DNA of 6,950 bases from Labilithrix luteola (GCA_026225435.1 JAMFST010000200.1:1-6950); one strand, 5' to 3'. Numbered from the stretch's first letter, positions 1-6,088 are shown. Notes: generated from the letters alone by a model not told the origin. Numbers and translations are program-made.

Positions 1-2
1 AC

Positions 3-581
3 GCGCGCACCCGGTTGCGCGCGGCGACGGATGCCTTGCGCGCGACGAGCCCATCGCCGCTCGCGGCCGAGACGTGGAGCGCGCTCGCCGACGTCGAGGC
101 GCACGAAGGAAACACCCGGGCTGCGGTGGCCGCGGCGCAGCGGGCGCTCGCACCGGCGGCCACGGTGGGGACTCTTTACCGCACGGCGCGCCTCCTCGTG
201 CGTCTCGGGCACGACGCGAACGCGGCGACCATCGCTGCCGCGCAGGCGCGTCTCGATCGCGACGAGTCGAAGGTCGCCAAGCTGAACGCGAGGCTCCTGG
301 CCGCCGAGACTGCGCTCGGCCGCAAGGACGACGCCGAGGCCGCTCGCCAGCTGCAAGCGGCGCTAGAGATCGACGACGTCGAGCGGGTCCACGAAGCTCT
401 CGGGCGTGCGGCGCTGTCGGCGGGGCGCTTCGCCGAGGCCGCCACCGAGCTGCAGGCGAGCGTCGGCCGGCGCGGTGAGGCCGCTCTCCCCGACGCCGAG
501 GGGGGGCCGACGCTCCGCGACCTGCCGTCGCTCTTCGCCGACCTCGCGCAGGCGCAGGCGGCCGCGGCGAGGCCCCGGTGA
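3..581 (+). CDS. TPR-repeat protein, C-terminal part (5' end outside window)
   Basis: The reading frame is open from the first full codon of the window to a TGA at 579-581, so this is the C-terminal end of a longer gene. A TTG at 15 is not a convincing start because it has no ribosome binding site and the frame stays open upstream. The protein is helical and Ala/Leu/Arg-rich. It contains at least two degenerate tetratricopeptide repeats, with the W..LA....G....A...A..AL.P spacing visible in the WSALADVEAHEGNTRAAV segment and again around the ALGRAALSAGRFAEAA segment. TPR arrays mediate protein-protein contacts. In myxobacteria they often sit at the C-terminus of exported proteins or Ser/Thr kinases, but nothing here shows which. 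The next gene starts 68 bp downstream on the same strand, so cotranscription is possible. The TPR call is fairly secure; the specific function is unknown. Confidence 0.75.
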   Translation, partial: ARTRLRAATDALRATSPSPLAAETWSALADVEAHEGNTRAAVAAAQRALAPAATVGTLYRTARLLVRLGHDANAATIAAAQARLDRDESKVAKLNARLLAAETALGRKDDAEAARQLQAALEIDDVERVHEALGRAALSAGRFAEAATELQASVGRRGEAALPDAEGGPTLRDLPSLFADLAQAQAAAARPR

Positions 582-600
582 ACATCGCGTGAACATCGCG
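579..600. repeat. 11-bp perfect tandem direct repeat
   Basis: TGAACATCGCG occurs twice head to tail with no spacer (579-589 and 590-600). The first three bases are the stop codon of the TPR gene. The repeat ends 49 bp before the start of the deoxyhypusine-synthase-like gene. The 11-bp period is close to one helical turn, so two copies of a DNA-binding protein could sit on the same face. It could equally be a chance local duplication. Confidence 0.6.
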
Positions 601-630
601 CGAGCGTCCCGAGCATTACGCCGCGAGACG

Positions 631-637
631 TAGTAAT
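631..637 (+). promoter_or_regulatory. Possible -10 element of the deoxyhypusine-synthase-like gene
   Basis: TAGTAAT is an AT-rich island in a very GC-rich leader and ends 12 nt before the ATG at 650. No recognisable -35 hexamer lies at the usual distance and no purine-rich Shine-Dalgarno precedes the ATG. If this is the -10, the transcript would have only a few bases of leader. This is inferred from position and composition only. Confidence 0.3.
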
Positions 638-649
638 CACCCGCGCGCC

Positions 650-1690
650 ATGGCCGAAACCTCCCCCGCGCAGACGCCGATCCTCGACTTCGTCCTCACG
701 AACTACAAGAACTTCAACTCGCGAGCGACGCGCGACGCGCTCCTCGCGTACTGGAAGCACATCGAGGGGGGCGGCAAGATGTTCTGGGCCATCGCCGGCG
801 CGATGTCCTCGGCGCAGCTCGGCATCACCCTCGCTCCGGCCATCCGCGCCGGCTTGATCCACGGCCTGTCGGTCACCGGCGCCAACCTGGAGGAGTCGCT
901 CTTCCGCCTCGTCGCCCACGACCACTACAAGGACTTCCCCGACTACCGCTACTTCACCAAGGCGGACGACACGAAGATCCTCGACCAGCGCATGCGCCGC
1001 GTCACCGACACGAGCATCCCCGAGGACGAGGCCTTCCGCGCTGTTGAAAAGTACATCGTGCCGATGTGGAAGAAGGCGCACGACACCGGCGACCGCCGCT
1101 TCTGGCACGAGTACTTCTACGAGCTGGTGCAGGCGGTCGACGCTGACACGAAGCTGCACCAGGGGAAGGTCGACGACTGCTGGCTGCTCGCCGCCGCCAA
1201 GGCCAAGCTCCCCATCGTCGTCCCCGGCTACGAGGACTCGACGTTCGGCAACATCTTCGCGTCGCACGTGAAGTTCGGTGACGTGGGCGCGCAGATCGCC
1301 AAGAGCGGCATCGAGTACATGGGCGCCTTCTACGACGAGTACAAGGAGCTCTCGGCGGGCGAGGCGGGCGTCGGCTTCTTCCAGATCGGCGGCGGCATCT
1401 CCGGCGACTTCCCCATCTGCGTCGTCCCCAGCATCAAGTACGACCTCGAGCAGCCGGTGAAGCCCTGGGCCTACTTCTGCCAGATCTCCGACTCGACCAC
1501 GTCCTACGGCTCCTACTCGGGCGCCACGCCCAACGAGAAGATCACCTGGGACAAGCTCACCGAGACGACGCCGATGTTCGTCATCGAGTCGGACGCCACC
1601 ATCGTGGTGCCGCTGCTCCTCCAGGCGCTCCTCGAGTGCAAGGCGAACCCCGCGGCGGCCAACGCCCGGATCGCCGCCGCGTCGAAGTAG
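650..1690 (+). CDS. Deoxyhypusine synthase-like protein (bacterial DHS family)
   Basis: The 346-aa protein matches the deoxyhypusine synthase family along its length. Eukaryotic and archaeal members transfer the aminobutyl group of spermidine to a lysine of eIF5A using NAD. Bacteria lack that target, and plant homospermidine synthase arose from DHS, so aminobutyl transfer to a small polyamine is plausible here. Visible landmarks are an N-terminal FNSRATRDALLAYW-type segment, GANLEES at 77-83 (E81/E82 align with the human NAD/spermidine-site glutamates), the PGYEDSTFGN segment ending at N201, a GGG turn at 247-249, and NEKITWDK ending in K302, the equivalent of the human catalytic Lys329. By eye, the positions of human D243, H288 and D316 are occupied by N201, D253 and Y289, so the substrate pocket differs from true DHS. 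Length is typical and there is no signal peptide, so it should be cytosolic. The ATG at 650 begins the conserved part directly. The family call is strong; the substrate is open. Confidence 0.9.
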   Translation: MAETSPAQTPILDFVLTNYKNFNSRATRDALLAYWKHIEGGGKMFWAIAGAMSSAQLGITLAPAIRAGLIHGLSVTGANLEESLFRLVAHDHYKDFPDYRYFTKADDTKILDQRMRRVTDTSIPEDEAFRAVEKYIVPMWKKAHDTGDRRFWHEYFYELVQAVDADTKLHQGKVDDCWLLAAAKAKLPIVVPGYEDSTFGNIFASHVKFGDVGAQIAKSGIEYMGAFYDEYKELSAGEAGVGFFQIGGGISGDFPICVVPSIKYDLEQPVKPWAYFCQISDSTTSYGSYSGATPNEKITWDKLTETTPMFVIESDATIVVPLLLQALLECKANPAAANARIAAASK

Positions 1691-1720
1691 CCCGGCGACG
1701 GTGAGCTGACGGACCGCGAA

Positions 1721-1747
1721 CTCCTGCTTCCCACCGGGAAGCGGGAG
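1721..1747 (+). terminator. GC-rich hairpin after the DHS-like gene, possible terminator
   Basis: Arms CTCCTGCTTCCC (1721-1732) and GGGAAGCGGGAG (1736-1747) pair over 12 bp with one G-U wobble and a 3-nt loop. The hairpin begins 30 nt after the stop codon. No T-tract follows, so it may act as a weak or Rho-assisted terminator or as an mRNA 3'-end stabiliser. Confidence 0.45.
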
Positions 1748-1754
1748 CAGCGAA

Positions 1755-1770
1755 CGCGGAAAATTCCGCG
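1755..1770. repeat. 16-bp palindrome upstream of the cytochrome gene
   Basis: CGCGGAAAATTCCGCG has 7-bp perfect arms around a 2-bp AA centre. It sits 60 bp upstream of the chosen ATG of the dihaem lipoprotein gene and 7 nt after the preceding hairpin. Its central AAAATT is unusually AT-rich for the region. It fits a dimeric regulator's operator, or a second stem of the 3'-end structure of the upstream gene. Which one cannot be told from sequence. Confidence 0.5.
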
Positions 1771-1830
1771 GAGATGCGCGGGTGCGCCGGGTCGCCCAGG
1801 CGGGGCCCGGCGCTTGCTCATAGCGGAGGC

Positions 1831-3654
1831 ATGAAGCGACGCATCGCCTCCGCGTTCCCCCTCGTTGCCGTCGTCTCCGTCGCCGCTCTCGCCGCCTGCG
1901 GCGACGCCAGCGGAGAAGGGGGGCTCAGCGACGTCTTCGGGCCGGGTGGTTCGAGCGCCGCGGGCGGCACCGGCGACGGCGGCACCTCCGGGGGCTCGTC
2001 GACGGCAAGCAGCACGGGCAGCGGAAGCAGCGGGAGCGGCAGCGGAACGGCGGTCCCCGTGGATGCCGCCGCGCCGGTGGTGACCGACCCCTTCGCCTCG
2101 CTCAAGAGCGGCGCCAACCAGATGGCCGCCTTCTGCTCGCGCGGATCGACGGACGCGGCGTCGGTCGCCCTGTGCAAGGCGCCGGCGATCAACGGCCTCA
2201 CCGATCTGCAGTCGACCCTGGGGCTCGGCTTCGCCAACCCGAACGGGACCAACGGCTTCAACGGCAACCCGGCCTTCGTGCTCATGGGTCACTCGGCCTC
2301 GCTCGGCATCAGCTCGATCAGCGCGGCGAACCCGCGGGTCGTCATGATGACCGCGCCGTCGGCCTGGCTCCCGGCGACCAACCCGGCGATGAACGGCGAC
2401 GGGATGGGCCCGCCGCCCGGCTGGGAGCCGCCGACCACCGGCTGGACGCAGCCCGCCTCGTGGACCCCGCCGACGATCACCGGGACGATGGCCAGCTGGC
2501 CCCCGTGGGATTGGGGCTGCACGCCGACCGTCGCCATCGCCGCGCGCGGCAGCCTGCTCAACTCGCCGATCCACACCTTCTACGGCGATGACGACGACGA
2601 CGACGACGATGACGGCCCGACCTGCTTCCCGACCACGGTGTCCAACCCGACGCCGCCGAGCGCGGTGGCTCTCGGCTTCACCCGCGGCACCGGCATCGTC
2701 GAGGTCGCGGCGGCCGAGCCGACCACCGGCAACCTGCACTTCATCGCCGTGCATTACACGACGACGCCGACCGCCAGCGATGCCGACGCCAGCACCAGCA
2801 GCGCGAACTACGGCGCCAGCTCCGAGACCAACTGGACCTCGTGGACGGCGTACGACGACAGCGATCTGGCCGACACCACCATGGACTGCACCCACTGCCA
2901 CCAGCCGGGCGGCGCCAGCACGGCCAAGCAGCTGCGCATGAACGAGACCGGCACCCCCTGGACGCACACCATGAGCAGCTGGACCGCCGGCGGCCAGGCG
3001 CTGCTCAGCGACTTCCACAGCGTCCACGGCACCTCCGAAGCGTACGGCGGCATCCCCTCCACCATGATCGACAAGAGCGAGCCGATGACGCTGCAGCTCG
3101 CTAGCGGCTGCGACGGCTGCACCAAGCAGCCCATCGCCTTCGACTCCGCCTCCATCGAGCAGGAGGTCGCCAGCTCCGCCCCCGGCCAGCCGGCCAGCAA
3201 CGCCACGCCGGGCACGAGCGCGACCTGGACGAAGCTGTACAACCAGGGGCTCGCCGCCCACATCGTCGTGCCGTACCACGACGTGAAGGTGACCGACCCG
3301 ACCGCGCTGCAGACGGCGGCGGCGACCTACCAGGCGACCGGCAACGCCGACATGTCGAACCTGCTGAGCGCCGACGCGAAGACCGCGACCCTGATCACCC
3401 CGCCGACCACCCTGGACGGCCCGACGCTCCTGCAGGCCGCCTGCGCCGACTGCCACAACGGGAACGTGTCGACGAACCTCGTCCGCGGCCAGTTCGACGC
3501 CACCAACCTCGCCGGCATGACCCGCGCGATCAAGGACACGGCCATCGCCCGCATCCAGCTCACCAGCGTCGACGTGCACCACATGCCGCCGGAGTCGATG
3601 CACCAGCTGACCGCCAACCAGGTGCAGATCCTCAAGGCCGTCCTCGAGCAGTAG
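1831..3654 (+). CDS. Multidomain c-type cytochrome lipoprotein with two CXXCH haem sites
   Basis: A 607-aa exported electron-transfer protein. Residues 1-23 form a lipoprotein signal: MKRR, a hydrophobic core, then the lipobox LAAC with lipidated Cys23. This decides for the ATG at 1831 over an in-frame ATG at 1774, which would put 19 Arg-rich residues before the signal; GGAGG at 1825-1829 is unusually close to 1831. Residues 24-88 are a flexible linker, Gly/Ser-rich from 37 to 73. A domain of about 170 residues follows, ending in nine consecutive Asp (253-261). The C-terminal half has CTHCH at 353-357 and CADCH at 538-542, both haem c attachment motifs. M585 in HHMPP is the expected distal Met ligand of the second haem. 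C427/C430 form a CXXC without the haem His, possibly a disulfide or lost haem site. The layout fits a membrane-anchored periplasmic or surface electron carrier; its partner is unknown. It converges with yceI across a shared terminator. Confidence 0.85.
   Translation: MKRRIASAFPLVAVVSVAALAACGDASGEGGLSDVFGPGGSSAAGGTGDGGTSGGSSTASSTGSGSSGSGSGTAVPVDAAAPVVTDPFASLKSGANQMAAFCSRGSTDAASVALCKAPAINGLTDLQSTLGLGFANPNGTNGFNGNPAFVLMGHSASLGISSISAANPRVVMMTAPSAWLPATNPAMNGDGMGPPPGWEPPTTGWTQPASWTPPTITGTMASWPPWDWGCTPTVAIAARGSLLNSPIHTFYGDDDDDDDDDGPTCFPTTVSNPTPPSAVALGFTRGTGIVEVAAAEPTTGNLHFIAVHYTTTPTASDADASTSSANYGASSETNWTSWTAYDDSDLADTTMDCTHCHQPGGASTAKQLRMNETGTPWTHTMSSWTAGGQALLSDFHSVHGTSEAYGGIPSTMIDKSEPMTLQLASGCDGCTKQPIAFDSASIEQEVASSAPGQPASNATPGTSATWTKLYNQGLAAHIVVPYHDVKVTDPTALQTAAATYQATGNADMSNLLSADAKTATLITPPTTLDGPTLLQAACADCHNGNVSTNLVRGQFDATNLAGMTRAIKDTAIARIQLTSVDVHHMPPESMHQLTANQVQILKAVLEQ
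2587..2613 (+). repeat. In-frame GAC/GAT trinucleotide tract encoding nine Asp
   Basis: Nine consecutive GAC/GAT codons (seven GAC, with GAT at the first and eighth positions) lie within the cytochrome lipoprotein gene and encode residues 253-261. Slippage here would change the Asp count without shifting frame. The acidic run could bind Ca2+ or serve as a spacer; no EF-hand or thrombospondin-type spacing is visible around it. Confidence 0.7.
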
Positions 3655-3675
3655 TCGTCGACGTACAAAAAGAAA

Positions 3676-3709
3676 AAAGACCGGGGAGCCGCGAAGCTCT
3701 CCGGTCTTT
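3676..3709. terminator. Bidirectional intrinsic terminator between convergent genes
   Basis: Arms AAAGACCGGGGAGC (3676-3689) and GCTCTCCGGTCTTT (3696-3709) form a 14-bp stem with one G-U wobble and a CGCGAA loop. Read on the plus strand it is followed by TTTCTCGTT (last T's of the stem plus flank), terminating the cytochrome gene 22 nt after its stop. Read on the minus strand it is followed by a long T-rich run from the A-rich stretch 3666-3678, terminating yceI. The minus-strand direction looks stronger. Confidence 0.88.
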
Positions 3710-3730
3710 CTCGTTACTGGCTAACGAGCG

Positions 3731-4258
3731 TCAGGCTTTCACGGCTTCGATATCGAGCTCGATCTCGATCTTGTCGCCGACGAGCAGCCCGCCGGTCTCG
3801 AGGGTCTGGCTCCAGGTGAGGCCGAACTCCTGGCGGTTGATGGTGGTCTTGGCCGAGAAGCCCTGACGCTCGCCGCCCCAGGGATCCTTGCCGCCGCCGA
3901 GCGACTCGACGTCGAGGGTGACCGACTTGGTGACGCCGTGGATGGTCAGGTCGCCGGTGACCTTCAGATCGGAGCCGCTCCCGGTGATGCCAGTGCTCTT
4001 GAAGGTGAGGGTGCTGAACTTGGCGGCGTCGAAGAAGTCGGGGGACTTGAGGTGCCCGTCGCGCTTCTCGTCGGTGGTGTCGATGCTGTCGACCTCGATC
4101 GTCGCCTGGACCGAGCCGCTCTGCGGAGCTGCCGGGTCGAAGCTCAGCGAGCCGGAGAACTTGTTGAAGCGCCCGCGCACCTTGCTGATGACCATGTGAC
4201 GGACCGCGAACTGGATGTGCGAGTGCGACGGATCGATGTTCCACGTCTGAGCTGCCAT
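3731..4258 (-). CDS. YceI-family lipocalin-like polyisoprenoid-binding protein
   Basis: A 175-aa YceI-like protein, the normal length for the domain. Family members fold as a lipocalin-like beta-barrel that binds long isoprenoid or fatty-acyl chains. Hallmarks are the N-terminal WNIDPSHSHIQFAVRHM segment (6-22), RGRF (28-31), the RDGHLKSPDFFD motif (66-77) and GDLTIHGVTK (102-111), ending in an amphipathic beta-strand EIELDIEAV. There is no signal peptide, so unlike E. coli YceI it should be cytoplasmic. The ATG at 4258 is chosen because the domain begins at once and an AAGGAG box sits 6 nt upstream; the frame stays open far upstream only because it runs antisense through the neighbouring crotonase gene. 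It is convergent with the cytochrome gene and divergent from the crotonase gene. The family is secure; the ligand and role are not visible. Confidence 0.93.
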   Translation of the reverse strand: MAAQTWNIDPSHSHIQFAVRHMVISKVRGRFNKFSGSLSFDPAAPQSGSVQATIEVDSIDTTDEKRDGHLKSPDFFDAAKFSTLTFKSTGITGSGSDLKVTGDLTIHGVTKSVTLDVESLGGGKDPWGGERQGFSAKTTINRQEFGLTWSQTLETGGLLVGDKIEIELDIEAVKA

Positions 4259-4264
4259 GAAGAT

Positions 4265-4270
4265 CTCCTT
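4265..4270 (-). promoter_or_regulatory. Strong Shine-Dalgarno of yceI-like gene
   Basis: On the minus strand AAGGAG lies 6 nt before the ATG at 4258, close to optimal. It is the only clearly canonical ribosome binding site in the window and fixes the yceI start. Confidence 0.85.
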
Positions 4271-4309
4271 CGGCGTGATGCGTTCGTTGCTGACTTGGGG
4301 CGACGCGGC

Positions 4310-4322
4310 GGATGATTCATCC
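4310..4322. repeat. Inverted repeat 1 in the divergent intergenic region
   Basis: GGATGATTCATCC has perfect 6-bp arms around a single T. It lies 52 bp upstream of the yceI start, where an operator or promoter element would be expected, and is AT-rich relative to its surroundings. This is a candidate binding site for a dimeric regulator; which one is unknown. Confidence 0.45.
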
Positions 4323-4331
4323 AAACCAGAC

Positions 4332-4354
4332 GTCCCGAAAGGGGGGAGCGGGAC
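4332..4354. repeat. Inverted repeat 2 in the divergent intergenic region
   Basis: GTCCCG (4332-4337) and CGGGAC (4349-4354) are perfect 6-bp arms separated by 11 nt, so the arm centres are 17 bp apart, about one and a half helical turns. It sits midway between the divergent genes. It may be an operator, or chance in GC-rich DNA. Confidence 0.35.
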
Positions 4355-4362
4355 AAACCTGT

Positions 4363-4378
4363 GTTGCCCGTGCGCAAC
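4363..4378. repeat. Inverted repeat 3, next to the crotonase promoter
   Basis: GTTGC (4363-4367) and GCAAC (4374-4378) are perfect 5-bp arms 6 nt apart; continuing outward gives one G-T pair and then another G-C pair. It lies 27 bp before the crotonase ATG, overlapping where a -35 region would be if the TACGGT box is the -10. It could be a repressor site. Confidence 0.35.
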
Positions 4379-4392
4379 GCAACGCGGCGGGC

Positions 4393-4398
4393 TACGGT
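4393..4398 (+). promoter_or_regulatory. Possible -10 box giving a leaderless crotonase mRNA
   Basis: TACGGT has the key T, A and final T of a -10 hexamer and ends 7 nt before the ATG at 4406, so transcription would begin at or next to the start codon. There is no Shine-Dalgarno before this ATG, in line with leaderless translation. No good -35 is seen. This is inference from position only. Confidence 0.35.
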
Positions 4399-4405
4399 GC
4401 CGCGC

Positions 4406-5167
4406 ATGAGCGAAGCAGGAGAGATCCGGGTCGACGACTCGGCGGGCGTGCGGCGGATCGTCTTTGCGCGTCCGGAGAAGAAGAACGCGTTCACCTCCGC
4501 CATGTACGCGGCCTTCGCCGAGGCGCTCGCCGGTGCGGATGAGGCAGCGGACGTGCGCGTCGTGACGCTCGAGGGGGCCGGCAACTGCTTCACCGCCGGC
4601 AACGACCTCATGGACTTCGCGTCCCAGCCGCCGCGCGATCCGGCGAGCGCGCCGGTGTTCAAGCTCCTCCACGGCCTGGTCGCCTTCTCCAAGCCGCTCA
4701 TCGCCATCGTCGACGGCCCGGCCATCGGCATCGGCAGCACCATGTTGCTCCACTGCGACTTCGTCTACGCCTCGGACAAGTCGCGCTTCGCCTTCCCCTT
4801 CGTGAACCTCGCGCTCGTCCCCGAGGCGGCGTCGTCGGTGCTCCTGTCCGAGCGGGTCGGCCCGGCTCGCGCGTACGAGTGGCTCCTCGGGGGGGACCCG
4901 ATCGACCCGACCGAGGCCGAGCGCGCCGGTCTCGTGACCAAGGTGCTCCCGCAGGCCGAGCTCGCGGCGTTCGCGCGGGCCAAGGCCGAGCTCATCGCCA
5001 CCAAGCCGCCGGAGGCCGTGCGGCTGACCAAGAAGCTGATCCGCGATCCCAAGCGCGAGGCGGCGACGGCGGCCATCCATCGCGAGGCCGCGGTGTTCAC
5101 CGAGCGCCTCACGTCGGACGAGGCGAAGGCGCAGTTCATGGCGTTCCTCTCTCGCGGCAAGAAGTGA
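4406..5167 (+). CDS. Crotonase-fold enoyl-CoA delta3/delta2 isomerase (ECI2-like)
   Basis: A 253-aa crotonase-superfamily enzyme. RPEKKNAFT (22-30), NCFTAGNDLMDF (60-71, an oxyanion-hole segment) and the KPLIAIVDGPAIGIG stretch (96-110) follow the family order, and it ends in the LSRGKK-type tail seen in ECI2. Both glutamates of enoyl-CoA hydratase are absent: by eye alignment their positions hold M113 and F132. E140 in VPEAASS matches the catalytic Glu of peroxisomal ECI2/Eci1p isomerases, so shifting the double bond of 3-enoyl-CoAs to the 2-position during breakdown of unsaturated fatty acids is more likely than hydration. The ATG at 4406 is preferred over a GTG at 4361 because it gives the usual N-terminus; the GTG has a distant G-rich box 12 nt upstream. 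The stop codon overlaps the next gene. The superfamily is certain, the isomerase call probable. Confidence 0.88.
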   Translation: MSEAGEIRVDDSAGVRRIVFARPEKKNAFTSAMYAAFAEALAGADEAADVRVVTLEGAGNCFTAGNDLMDFASQPPRDPASAPVFKLLHGLVAFSKPLIAIVDGPAIGIGSTMLLHCDFVYASDKSRFAFPFVNLALVPEAASSVLLSERVGPARAYEWLLGGDPIDPTEAERAGLVTKVLPQAELAAFARAKAELIATKPPEAVRLTKKLIRDPKREAATAAIHREAAVFTERLTSDEAKAQFMAFLSRGKK

Positions 5168-6051
5168 TCGCCCGGGTCGCCAGCGCGCTCGGGATCAGCA
5201 TCCCCGCGGCCCTGATCGCCTCGTTCCCCGCGGCGGTCCGCTGCTCGGCGAGCGCCAGCAGCACCGTGGGGCTCGTCTCCGCGTGGCCCGCGCTCGCCGG
5301 GATCCTCGTCGTGCCGATGGCGGCGGCGATCCTGCTGCTGCGCGGCGCGCGTGAAGGCCTCGACGAGCTCGCCGGAGAGTCCGCCGAGGACGCGACGACC
5401 GAGCCGCTGGCGCTTCCGGCGCTCCCCGACGAGCACGTGCCGACGCGCGCGTCGCGGCTCCGCGCTGCGGTGGTCGGCTGGGGAGCGCTCGTCTGCGCCG
5501 GTCTCGCCCCGCTGGGCGCCTTGCTGCGCGCGCGGACCCATCATCACGGCCTGGCCGGCGTGACCTTCGCGGTGCTCGGGCTGCTCTTCGCCCTCGGGCT
5601 GGCGCTGGTGGTGCGGCGAGCGCTCGAGCTGCTCTCCGCGTCGAGCGCGCGCACGCAGCGCATCGCGCTCGGCGCCTTCTGGACCGGGCTCGGTCTCGTC
5701 GTGCTCGTCGCCGGTGCGGTCGGTGGGCTGCGCTCCGCGTCGGCCGCGGCGTCGACCTCGCTCCCCGCGCTGGGCGCGAACACGCTGGCGATCGATCTGT
5801 TCGCCTTCGTCCTGGCGGCCGCCTTCGCCTCGCGGCCGATCACCGCGGCGCGCGCGGAGACGGTGTTCGCCTGGGGGTCGGTGCTGGCGGTCGCGCTCGT
5901 CGTCCTCGGCGCAGGAAGCTTGGGGCGGGTTCCCGGGTTGGAGGACGAGCTGACCCGTACCTCGCCCATCTTCGCCCTCGCCGCCGGCGCTCCGACTTCC
6001 CCGGCGCCCGCGGAAAATGCCGCTCCCGGCGCACCGACCTCCGCCGATTGA
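5164..6051 (+). CDS. Polytopic membrane protein of unknown family, about 7 helices
   Basis: GTG at 5164 overlaps the crotonase TGA (GTGA), giving a 295-aa protein translationally coupled to the isomerase. The frame is open further upstream inside the crotonase gene, but that part has no membrane character and is a shadow. Hydrophobic segments lie at about 5-25, 34-59, 99-121, 129-151, 167-189, 204-223 and 232-253. An acidic Glu/Asp/Pro-rich loop spans about 64-93, three consecutive His occur at 126-128 just after the third segment, and an Ala/Pro-rich hydrophilic tail covers 254-295. I recognise no family, transporter signature or catalytic motif. The overlap suggests co-production with the isomerase, but a lipid-related role is only a guess. 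Composition is Ala/Leu-rich like its neighbours, with no sign of transfer. Confidence 0.75.
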   Translation: MIARVASALGISIPAALIASFPAAVRCSASASSTVGLVSAWPALAGILVVPMAAAILLLRGAREGLDELAGESAEDATTEPLALPALPDEHVPTRASRLRAAVVGWGALVCAGLAPLGALLRARTHHHGLAGVTFAVLGLLFALGLALVVRRALELLSASSARTQRIALGAFWTGLGLVVLVAGAVGGLRSASAAASTSLPALGANTLAIDLFAFVLAAAFASRPITAARAETVFAWGSVLAVALVVLGAGSLGRVPGLEDELTRTSPIFALAAGAPTSPAPAENAAPGAPTSAD

Positions 6052-6075
6052 CTTGCGGGGGTAGCTCCTTAGGTT
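6048..6075 (+). promoter_or_regulatory. Possible promoter of the BI-1 family gene
   Basis: TTGACT (6048-6053), overlapping the upstream stop codon, matches five of six bases of a -35 hexamer. TAGGTT (6070-6075) follows after 16 bp and keeps the T, A and last T of a -10. The ATG at 6089 is 13 nt beyond, so the leader would be about 6-8 nt, in line with the absence of a Shine-Dalgarno. It suggests that the BI-1 gene can be transcribed independently of the isomerase pair. Confidence 0.45.
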
Positions 6076-6088
6076 GCCTCTGCCCACC

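Noticed and set aside
176..1267. A 363-codon minus-strand open frame over the TPR and DHS-like genes
   Set aside because: It is antisense to two supported genes and its sequence is Arg/Val/Ala-rich with no motif.
1774..1830. An upstream ATG start for the cytochrome lipoprotein
   Set aside because: It would place 19 Arg/Gly-rich residues before a complete lipoprotein signal peptide that begins with MKRR at 1831.
1980..2055. Short AGC/GGC-rich repeats that could suggest a CRISPR or minisatellite
   Set aside because: They are irregular codons for a Gly/Ser linker, with no spacer structure.
1513..3603. A 696-codon open frame on the minus strand across the cytochrome gene
   Set aside because: It is antisense to a well-supported lipoprotein, its translation is an Arg/Gly/Val/His-rich low-complexity sequence with no domain, and long shadow frames are expected in DNA this GC-rich.
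4259..5080. An N-terminal extension of the YceI protein (frame open to 5080 on the minus strand)
   Set aside because: The YceI domain starts right at the ATG at 4258, which has a near-optimal AAGGAG; the extension runs antisense through the isomerase gene and has no domain.
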